From: Thraustochytrium sp. TN22
Taxonomy: Eukaryota > Sar > Bigyra > Thraustochytrida > Thraustochytriidae
Direction: 5' to 3'
Length of the DNA stretch: 28,224 bases
NCBI GenBank assembly: GCA_013306675.1
Contig: JABLUY010000355.1
Coordinates: 1-28,224 of the forward strand
The position numbers and the translations under genes are program-made. Below are positions 17,624 through 25,800 of this stretch, one piece after another. Position 1 is the stretch's first letter. Each line of letters opens with the position of its first letter. The notes beneath the pieces were generated by a model that did no database searches, was not told the origin of the DNA, and saw nothing but the letters and a program-made list of their open reading frames with translations.

Positions 17624-19282
17624 TCAACGGTAGGGGGTGGTGGAGTAGATGCCGGCGTCGCGGCGGCGGCGCACGCGGCGCAGGACGGCGAAGCCGACAG
17701 CGAGAAGGAGGCCGGAAAAGGTTAGCGAGCGCAGAGCTTGCTCGCGTGCCGATGGGTTTGCGACGCCGGCAAAGCGGACGTCGTCCGGGGCTGCGGCGGC
17801 CATGTACACCGTGTTAGCGTGGCCCCTGACGTGCTCTCCCCACACGTGAGAGTAGTCGTAGTTGGCGCCCTTGACGCTGGTGTCGCCCTTGCCGACATGG
17901 TTCTCCGCCTTGTTGCCGCAGCGGTACTCGTAAGGGTTCATTGGGTTGGCCTCGCAAGACAGTCCCATGCAGCACTTTTGGCCTTCGGTCGGATGGCATG
18001 GCGGGAAAGTACCGTCGCTGCATCATGTCGAACCAAGGCGCGCTCGTTAGCGTGTACGATTTTAAAACGCCGGCGCGTGGCGCTCGCATGCACCTACCTC
18101 TTGGGCCGCAGGCAGTTCGGCGAGTAGTACGGGATATTTTCGACGTGAGTGTGATTGGCTTTCGGCTTGGTTGTGAGCTTCGCCTTGGCAGCGGATGCGG
18201 CGCCCTTGAGCTTGCCCTCGGCGGCGTGCGCGACCTCCTTCAGCTTGTCCTCCGCCTTGTTACTGCAGCGAAAGACTCGCTTGTGGACGGGGTCCGCCTC
18301 ACATGTGAGTCCAACGCAGCAGCGCGGTCCATGGTTCGGGTCGCAGCGCGGAAAGGTGCCGTTGCTGCGAGATTGATGAGGTGAACAAGGTTAGCTGGCG
18401 AGCGCGCGGAATCGAGTCGGGCGGCGTATCACGTTGCGTCGCAAGCGACTAGCTTACGTACCTTGAGGGCCGCAGGCACTCGGGCGAGTAAAACGGAACG
18501 TTTTGCACCGGGTCGGGCAGGCCAGGCGGTCTGGGAATCACATCCGGCGGCGCGGTCCTCGTTGTGGTGCTGTTGGCTAACGTGCCGTTCTTGGACTTTG
18601 TCTCGCCGACGTCGTCGTCGTCGTCGTCATCCCGTTCCGAGGGACCGTCGTCGGCGGCGGCGTAGGCGCCGGGCTTGCTGCTCGTCGCCCCGCTGCCGGC
18701 GCCGAGCTTGTCCTCCACCTTGTTGCCACACCTGCGATGGCCCGGATGGTTCGGATCGGGTTCGCACGTGAGCCCGATGCAACACGGCGGGCCCTTGTCA
18801 AGTCTGCACCGCGGGAAAGCGCCCTTGCTGCTCGCCGTCGAGATGGTCAGTCTTCCTCCTCCTCCTCCTCCTCCTCCAGCCTGCCTTTTCTCGATGCGAG
18901 GCTTTTGCTCGCAACATCCTTTTCCGCAATCCCCCCCCCTCTCCGCCTCGCCGTTGACGCCCTCGCGCTCGCGCTCCTCGACGTACTCATCAGGCCGCAG
19001 GCAATCGGGGTCGTAGAACGGCGTGGCGGACGGCGCGCCCGGCACAGCGCCCTCGCCTGCGCCGCGCAGGGTCGGCGCCGGGTCGTCCAGGTCCGAGTCG
19101 TGGTCGTGGTCGTGGTCATGGTCAAGGTCGTGGCCCTTCTTGGCCGCGGCCGCCGGCGCCAGCGCCGCCAGCGCCAGCGCCGCCAGCGCCAGGGCCAGGG
19201 CCAGGGCGGCGCGGGGGCGCCGCCGGCGCCGGCGCCCGCCCGCGCCCGCGGCGCCCGCGCCCGAGCGGCGGCGCGACGGCAT
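17624..19282 (-). CDS. Type I membrane protein with three knottin-like cysteine modules
   Basis: The coding sequence joins 19282-18987, 18827-18462, 18364-18098 and 18017-17624, giving 440 residues. A basic start and a long Ala/Leu core (about 25-47) form a signal peptide. A His-Asp repeat follows (about 51-62). Three modules share exactly C-x11-C-x7-CC-x4-C-x11-C, with CLRP at the first cysteine, FPxC, CCxGLxCE and CxNKxE. Their first cysteines are 94, 216 and 305. The C-C-CC-C-C order matches the inhibitor cystine-knot framework, so three small disulfide-rich domains are likely. Linkers carry a seven-Asp run and N-glycosylation sequons. A span at about 404-422 is followed by basic residues. 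It is likely a surface protein of unknown ligand. All three introns are phase 2 and lie at the same point between C1 and C2. I do not recognise a named family. Confidence 0.85.
18018..18097 (-). other. Intron 3 of the knottin-repeat gene
   Basis: This 80-base intron has donor GTAGGT, a CTAAC branch-like motif and acceptor GATGCAG followed by C. It is phase 2, joining CCC AAG AG to C GAC GGT, which restores SDGTFPPC in register with the other modules. Confidence 0.88.
18365..18461 (-). other. Intron 2 of the knottin-repeat gene
   Basis: This 97-base intron has donor GTACGT, CTAAC about 30 bases before the end, a pyrimidine-rich tract and acceptor CTCGCAG followed by C. It is phase 2, joining TCA AG to C AAC GGC. 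Read-through meets a stop within a few codons. Confidence 0.9.
18828..18986 (-). other. Intron 1 of the knottin-repeat gene (frame-preserving)
   Basis: This 159-base intron has donor GTACGT, CTGAC about 20 bases before the end, and acceptor GCGAGCAG followed by C. Its place is set by homology with introns 2 and 3: removal gives C-x11-C exactly as in the other modules. Its length is a multiple of three and it has no stop, so retention would add 53 residues with a glycine run and extra cysteines. Confidence 0.78.
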
Positions 19283-19504
19283 GCCGCGGCCGCTGCAACC
19301 CCGAATCGACTCTGCTCGCTCGCCGCGCCTGCTCCGCTGCATCCAAGTCGGCCCCGACCGCTCGTCGGCTCGCGCGCGCGCGCGCGCGGCGGCGGCGGCG
19401 GCGGCCGCGGCCGCTGCAGCGACCCGCCCGCGCTCGGGCGGCCGGGCGGCCAGGCGGCCGCGGGCTAGGCGGCCGCGCGCGCGGCGGCGGCGGCGGGCGC
19501 CGCC
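19283..19504. promoter_or_regulatory. Shared divergent promoter region
   Basis: Only 222 bases separate the start codons of the knottin-repeat gene (-) and the TFIIB-like gene (+). The stretch is very GC-rich, with a CG dinucleotide run near 19371-19388 followed by GGC repeats. It must hold both 5' UTRs and probably a bidirectional promoter. No specific factor site is identified. Confidence 0.6.
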
Positions 19505-20524
19505 ATGGAGGCGCTGGAGGCGCAGATCGTGCACCAGCTGTGCCCGGAGAAGGGGCTGGCGGGCGTGGAGGCGCTGATGCCGTCGGTGCGCGAGAAGCAC
19601 CTGGAGGCGGCCCGCAAGCGCAAGCAGGTGGCGGAGGCGGCGAACCTGCTGACGACCAAGTACCGGTGCCCCGTGTGCAACAACCACGACCAGGGCCTGT
19701 TCCTGGAGGACACGCAGCACGGACAGGTCACGTGCCAGAAGTGCGGCGCCGTGGTGCAGGACCGGCGCATCCATGACGGCGAGTGGAAGCGGCAGTTCTC
19801 CGGCGACGACAACCCGAGCCAGCACGGGCCGGCGCCCGACCCGCGCTTCTCCTCCGGCCACAACCTGCGCACGCACATCTCGGGTGGCTTCGGCAAGGGC
19901 GCCGGCTCCAAGCTGTCCAAGAAGGACCTCACGGACCTCAAGACCTTCCAGGACCGCATCGAGATGGACCTGAGCAACATGACCGCCGCGGCCACGGACA
20001 TGCAGCGCACGCGGATAGGCTACAAGGACCAGCAGAAGAAGAAGGTCTTCCAGCTCCTCGACGACGTTGGCTCCTCCCTCCACCTCCACGACAAGGTCGT
20101 GCAGCAGGCGCAGGGCTATTTCGCCACCTACCGTGACGCCCTCGAGCAGGTGCAGCAGCGCGACGCCGTGGCCGCCGCCTGCCTCATCATGTCGCTCCGC
20201 GAGATCACCGCCAACGGCGGGCCCGGTCAGACCAGCTCTGCGGGCGGCAGCCTCTCCGCCGGCGTCAAGCGCAAGCTCGGCGACGTCGACGACGGCCCCG
20301 GCGCCAAGAAGGCCGCCACCTTCGAGGACATGCACCCCTTCCCCTGCACTTTTTGCAAGAAGCGCTTCTCCAACAAGAAAGACCGCCGCATCCACCTCCA
20401 CTCCTGCCCGGAGAAGAACAAGCCGGGCGCCAGCTCCGCTGCCGCCTCCTCCTCCTCCTCCTCCTCCTCTGCCCCGGTCAAGTCCGAGCCTGCGGCTCCT
20501 CCCGCGCCGCCACCAGCCCGCTGA
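19505..20524 (+). CDS. TFIIB-like transcription factor with added C2HC zinc finger
   Basis: This single-exon protein has 339 residues. A zinc ribbon uses C55, C58, C77 and C80, continuing as CGAVVQDRRIHDGEW, which parallels the TFIIB ribbon and B-reader (CG-VV-DR-ID--EWR). A helical segment (about 145-235) ending in QRDAVAAACLIMSLRE resembles the first cyclin repeat of TFIIB. The second cyclin repeat is not visible. In its place are a basic linker, a C2HC finger (C281, C284, H297, C301), a Ser/Ala run and a Pro/Ala-rich end. TFIIB bridges TBP at the promoter and RNA polymerase II; this protein may be a divergent or specialised member acting in the nucleus. The start GCCGCCATGG is an ideal Kozak context. 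TFIIB of most eukaryotes has about 310-350 residues with two cyclin repeats, so length is normal but content is not. Confidence 0.82.
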   Translation: MEALEAQIVHQLCPEKGLAGVEALMPSVREKHLEAARKRKQVAEAANLLTTKYRCPVCNNHDQGLFLEDTQHGQVTCQKCGAVVQDRRIHDGEWKRQFSGDDNPSQHGPAPDPRFSSGHNLRTHISGGFGKGAGSKLSKKDLTDLKTFQDRIEMDLSNMTAAATDMQRTRIGYKDQQKKKVFQLLDDVGSSLHLHDKVVQQAQGYFATYRDALEQVQQRDAVAAACLIMSLREITANGGPGQTSSAGGSLSAGVKRKLGDVDDGPGAKKAATFEDMHPFPCTFCKKRFSNKKDRRIHLHSCPEKNKPGASSAAASSSSSSSSAPVKSEPAAPPAPPPAR

Positions 20525-20534
20525 CCGGCGCTCC

Positions 20535-20549
20535 GCTAGCTAGCTAGCT
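20535..20549. repeat. CTAG short tandem repeat
   Basis: A short run of the palindromic tetranucleotide CTAG starts eleven bases after the TFIIB-like stop codon. A second, longer run follows 40 bases later. Confidence 0.8.
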
Positions 20550-20589
20550 CCCTAGTAGTCCCCTCTGCATCCCTTCCACCCCTGCAGCT

Positions 20590-20610
20590 CTAGCTAGCTA
20601 GCTAGCTAGC
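20590..20610. repeat. CTAG tandem repeat, five units
   Basis: Five CTAG units occur in the probable 3' UTR of the TFIIB-like gene. Together with the run at 20535 and the one before EF-3 it is one of three CTAG runs in the window, all next to genes and none inside coding sequence. Confidence 0.85.
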
Positions 20611-21240
20611 CAGCAGCATCTCCGCTCGCAGCTGCGCGCAGCCTTGCCACCCTCCTCCTCCTCCTCCTTCTCCTCGCCGCTGCTCTCGAGGCCCAGGCCG
20701 GCAGCTGTCGGCGACGGAGACGCGCCTCGCTCTCCCGGTCCCGCCCGTACCCGTATTGCCTGGGCGCGCGGCGCCCGACCCCGGCCGCGTCCTCCGGGTC
20801 CGACTCGGAGTCCGGGTCCCGGTCGGCGTCGCGCTCGACCGAGCCGCTCTTGGCCGTGATTTCTTCCTTCCTCCGTCTTTTTCCTTGCTTGCCCTTGACT
20901 CACTGCCGCGCCGCGCCTCTCCTTTCTTCCCGCCCGCCCGCGCGGCGCGGCGCGGCGCGGCGCGGCGCGGCGGCGCGGCGGCGCGCGCGGCCGCGGCCCG
21001 GCGCCCGCGCGCGGCCGCGGCGGCGCGCGGCGGGATGGGGCGGGATGGGATGCATGGCGCATCACGAGCATGGCCGCCGCGGAGAGCAAACCCTGTTCGC
21101 GCCGCGCGGCAGACAGCGGCGGCGGCGGCGGCGATCGCGGGGCGGCGCGGAGGGAGGGAGGGAGGGAGGGCTGCGCGCGCTGCTCCCGCGCTCGCCTGCG
21201 CGCCCGCCACCCGGTGGCGCGCTCGCTCGGGCCCGGCAGC

Positions 21241-21821
21241 ATGGGCGACCTCGACGACCTGCAGTGGTCGGAGGACCTGGATGGTGACAACCTGTTCGGC
21301 GGCGTGGGCGACGTGGGCCTGTCGAACGCGGGGCACGACCTGAGCCGGCGGCTGCGGACGGCGTCGGAGATGCATCAGCAGAAGCTGCTGAGCACGGACG
21401 AGAAGGCGACGCTCAAGCAGCTCATGCTGCAGCGCGACGCCTCCGTGGACCAGGATCTCGCCAACATCTCGAGTAAGAATGCCACGGCCAGCGAGCGCCG
21501 CAGCAGCTTTATGAACCTCAAGAGCACACTGCGTAAGAACAGCCTGCACCTCAACATGAACTCGCTCAGCATGAGCGGCGTCGATCTGCTCGGCGACGAC
21601 GACGACGATATGGACGGCGGCTTCATGGACCTCATCGACCCCAACGTCTTCGATGACATCGCGCCCGGCTCCGAGATCGCCATGCCGCCCGCACTCGATG
21701 CGTCCGCCGTCTCGCCCCCCGGCGGCGCCTCGCGCAAGGCGAGCACCGACAGCTTTCGCCGCAAGTCCATCAGCCAGCAGCAGCCGCCCAAGCAGCAGCC
21801 GCAACAGCAGCAGCACATGCC

Positions 21822-21860
<39 letters not shown>

Positions 21861-22506
21861 GAGACCTGTTCAGGTGTCCCCGCCGCAGCAACAGCAACAG
21901 CAGCAGCAACAGCAACTGCTCCATGCCCAGCAGCATGCGCAGCTTCAACAACAGCAGCAACGGCAACAGCAACAGCAGCAGCAGCGCAACGCGCAGAACA
22001 AGAACAAGCCCAAGCCGATGCCCGCGCAGACCAGGCCGACCGCGCCGATGCAGCCGCGCATGACGGCCATGGGCGCCCAGGCCGACTTTCAAAACCACCA
22101 GCAAGCGTGGCAGCAGCACCAGGCGCGCCAGCAGGCGACCCACCCGCATCTGTACCCGAACATGGCGGCCCGCCACGCGATGGCGCCCCGACCGGCTTAC
22201 GTGACCAGCACCCCCGCCGCGGCACTCTCCGCGCAGAACTCCTTCGATACCGCGGACGGAGATAATGTCAACACCAAGGAGAAGAAGAACGAGCGCGAGC
22301 GCCGTCGCCGCCACCAGGTCTCGCAGGGCTTCACCGATCTGTACAAGTTGCTCCAGCTACCGGACGCGGTCAAGATGGAAAAGTCCACCGTGCTGAATGC
22401 CTCCATCAAGCGCGTTCGCGAGCTCGACCAGACGCACAAGCTCCTGCTCGAGGAGAACCGTAGGCTTCGCGCGCAAGCTGCCAGCCTTGGCCTCAAATTT
22501 GAGTGA
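21241..22506 (+). CDS. bHLH-leucine zipper transcription factor with polyglutamine tract
   Basis: This protein has 421 residues from the chosen ATG. The N-terminus is acidic (GDLDDLQWSEDLDGD), with a DDDDD run and acidic clusters that could activate transcription. Residues about 216-230 include basic/serine motifs RKAS and RRKSIS, possible kinase sites. A glutamine-rich region encoded by mixed CAG and CAA lies at about 179-250. The C-terminal end (about 345-421) is a bHLH: basic KNERERRRRHQ, helix 1 with F..LY.LL, loop, and helix 2 with KMEKSTVLNASIKRVREL, running into a heptad zipper (LLLEENRRLRAQAASL). Such proteins dimerise and bind E-box DNA in the nucleus. An in-frame ATG at 21070 would add 57 Gly/Arg-rich residues; I prefer 21241 because composition changes there. 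Paralogue identity (Max, SREBP or USF type) is not decided. Confidence 0.88.
21775..21990 (+). repeat. CAG/CAA glutamine-coding repeat
   Basis: Mixed CAG and CAA codons encode several glutamine runs, the longest of them a pure CAG run of about twelve codons at 21823-21858. Interruptions by Pro, His, Leu and Arg codons occur. It lies within the bHLH factor gene. Confidence 0.95.
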
Positions 22507-22814
22507 AGCGCGATGCCAGTGCGGGCGGAAGGAAAGGTCATACCCGACCCATCAGCCTGCCCTGTTTTTTTGCCCTGTCCTCTTTTTCCCCCTAAAAGCG
22601 TGTGGCACGAGGCACGTGGCACCGGGCGAGGCCATAGGGACGGCCCCGCTCCTCAGCACTGCAGAGCAGCAAAGACCCCACCCACCCTTTCGGTCGCCTG
22701 CTCGCGGCTGCAGACGCACATGATTGCGATCGCCGTTTGCTCGGCGCGCGGACCCTCACGCACACATATACATGCATCCAATGTCATTTCTGTCTCTATC
22801 GGCGGTGTACTGTC
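22507..22814. other. Intergenic region between convergent bHLH and RecQL4 genes
   Basis: These 308 bases lie between two stop codons facing each other, holding both 3' UTRs. A T- and C-rich stretch at 22563-22592 follows the bHLH stop. Nothing else stands out. Confidence 0.6.
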
Positions 22815-25800
22815 TCACATGTGCGCGCGGCGCATCTCGCGCAACGCGAGCTCTCCGAGCCGCGCGAGCTCGCCAAACTCGTGCGACTGCCACTTGGCCC
22901 AGAACGGGCTCGTGCGCCACCGCTCACGCGTGTAACACGGGCTCGGGATGCCGTGAAGGATGCGCGCCAGCACGCGCCCGGTCACCACGCGCTCCGCCAG
23001 CGCGTTGTCGCGAAGCAGACCCTTGATATCGGACAGGATCAGGGTGCGCGTCTTACCAGCTTCCACGGGCTGGAACGGGATGCTCGCGAGAGAGCCCGTG
23101 CCCTCGGCATCGTCCCTGCATTGAACCTGGTCCGCGCCCTCGCCGTCGGCCTGAGCGTCGTCATCAGCCTCTTGGCTTGCCGCACTTCGGTCGTCCCCTT
23201 GGCCCGCGCCGTCCCCGCTGTCGCCCATTGGGCCCGCGCCCTTGTCCTTTTGAGTGCCGCGCACCGCAAAGTAGTCGCGCAGATGGCGGCGAAAGTCCGC
23301 CTCGCGGCCCTCGGCCAGCGTGCGCAGGACGCCATAAGTATGCGCGACGCGCGAGGTCTGCAGGTCCTCAATGGCAAGGGCCTTGGCTTCGAGCTCCGCG
23401 GCCACGTCGGCGACCCCGGTGTCCCAGCGGGCGTCCGTCGGGTCGACAGCGCGCACAAAGAGCGCCGGGTCGCCAAAGGTGAGCGACACGAGGCGGCGCG
23501 ACTGGAGCGCCGACAACGCGCGGATGACGGCGGCCACCGACATGCCGAGCGTCTGGCCTACCTTGGCAAGCCAGCACTTGTTACTGGCGGCGTCCGCCTG
23601 TGCGAGCGCCGTCTTGAGCACCTCGTCCTGGGCGGCGACCGGGTCGCGCGGTTTAAGCACGCTAATCGTGCAGCTCGCATAGCCGGACGGCAAGAGTTGC
23701 AGCATGTCGAGCGGCGCCAGCGAGAGGTGCACAACGAGCGTCTCCACCACCGCCTCCTTCATGTCGAGCTGCGCGGCCAGGTGGTCGATGCGCACTGGGA
23801 TCTGGCTGTCGTGGCGCTGCGCCGCCAGCTCGCGCACCAGCGACTGCAGCGGCAGCCGGCCGTCAACGCCGTCGGCATGCGCGAGCGAGTGCAAGCGCAT
23901 GGCGTCCGCGGCATCCAGCATGCAAACGCAGGTCGCCTCGGCGCCGTCGCGGCCCGCGCGGCCCACCTCCTGCACGTAGTCCTCCAGCGAGCGGGGCATG
24001 CCCATGTGCACGACACCGCGGATGTCGGCCTTGTCGATTCCCATGCCAAAAGCCACCGTGGCCACCACGACGCGCACGCTGCCTTTCATGAAGGTCGCCT
24101 GCACACTGGATCGGTCGGACCCGGACATGCCGCCGTGGTATGCACGCGCCGAGACGCCGTGCGTGCGCAGCAGCTCCGCAGTCACCTCGGTCTCGTGCTG
24201 CGTGCGCACGTACACGATGACACTGGCCGGCTTGGCCAGCGGACCACCGTCATCCAGGAGCGCACGCAGCTCCTTGAGCCGCGCCTCGCCCTCGCTCGTC
24301 ACCTCGCGCACCGAGAGCGACAAGTTCGGCCGCATCCACGTGCCTGCGCGCAGGCCCTGCGCAGGGTCCACGCCCAGCACGCCGCACACGTCGCTCACCA
24401 CCGACCCCGTCGCCGTGGCCGTGAGCCCCAGCACGCAGCGAGGCCGGAGACGCGCCAGGTCCCGCGCCGGCGCGCCGCCGCCGGAGCCGCCCGCACCGTC
24501 CACGAGGAGCTCGCGCAGCCGCAAGAAGGCCGGCCGGAAGTTGTGCGACCAGGACGAGATGCAGTGCGCCTCGTCCACACACACGAGCGAGATCTCCGGC
24601 AGGAGGCCCGGCGTGCGCACCAGGCGCTGGAAGCTCGACGAAAAGAGCCGCTCAGGCGACACGAAGAGCACCTTGATGCGCCGCTCCTGTACCATCTTGA
24701 CGGTGCGCGCCATCTCGCGGCCCGACTGCTGGTGCGAGAGCACAGCACCCGGCAGCGCCATGGGCAACGACCGCAGCTGGTCCTCCATGAGCGCCACGAG
24801 CGGGCTCACCACGAGCGTGAGCCCCGGCAGGAGGAGCGCCGGAAGCTGGTAGCACAGCGATTTGCCCGACCCGGTGCCCTGCACCAGCAGGCTCGACTGG
24901 CCCAGCAGCGCCCGCCGCACGGCCCACAGCTGATCGCCGCGGAAGTCCTCATGCCCGAAGACCTCCTGCAGCACCTCGCGCAGAACGTCCTCGCTCGGCC
25001 CGCGCTCGGGGTCCATGTCGGCGCAGACGTGCGCAAAGGCATCCTTGCGATCCAACTGCGAAGCCGCCAGCTCCATGCAGCGGTCGACCAAGTCCGCTTT
25101 CTTCCCGGCCGTGGACGCCTCGCTGTGCCGCAGTGCCTGCTTCAGCTGGGGCACCGACATGGCCTCGTAGCGCATGCGCGCCTCCGCGAGGCGGCTCTCC
25201 TCAAAGATCTCGTCCGAGCTCGGTTTGAGCAGCTCGTCCGCGACGCGGTCCGCCTGGTCGTCCGCCCACATGAAGAAATTACACCCGCCGCGCGCCGCCG
25301 GGCCGCGCCGCCACGCCTGCGGACCGCCCATGCTCTCGCGCCCCACGCTACACGCGTAGAACTGCTTGCCGCGGTTTTTGCCAGCCTTCTTCACCGTCAA
25401 GAGCACCGCTGGCAGCTGGTGCCCCGAGCACAGCGGTGCCGCGGTGGCTGCTTCTGCGCTCGTTGTGAACGTGTCAGCCGCTGGTGCCACTTGCACGCTG
25501 ACCCTTGCTGATGCTGCTGCTGCTGATGATGATGATGCTGACGACGACGACGATGACGCTGTCGTGGCCGGCGCCGCGCCTTGCAGGCGGTCCGCGATCT
25601 CCTCGAGCGCATCCCGCTGTGAGGTGCGCTGCCGGGAGGGCGCCACCAGGGAGGCAGTCGCGGAGGAGCCCGACTCGCCACCCGCACTGCTCAAGCGCGC
25701 GGACTCGAACATTTCGCGGCGCGCGCGCACGCGGCCCGAGCCGCCCTTCTTGCGGTCGCGCCAATTGTTCCGCATGTCCAGCTTGCGGAAGTTCTGGCTC

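Larger units (their letters stand above)
20525..21240. other. Intergenic region between TFIIB-like and bHLH genes
   Basis: About 700 bases lie between two plus-strand genes. The first part, with CTAG repeats, is likely the 3' UTR of the TFIIB-like gene. From 20930 to 21020 there are GGCGC repeats. Several ATGs occur at 21034-21070 upstream of the chosen bHLH start, one of them in frame. Confidence 0.55.

Noticed and set aside
18449-20401. A 650-codon minus-strand frame spanning the knottin gene and the TFIIB-like gene
   Set aside because: It runs through the shared promoter and antisense to the TFIIB-like gene. The real gene starts at the ATG at 19282 with a signal peptide and continues through three introns.
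22737-25511. A 924-codon plus-strand frame antisense to RecQL4
   Set aside because: It is a shadow of the helicase gene, rich in Arg, His, Ala and Leu, with no domain. The helicase motifs on the minus strand are decisive.
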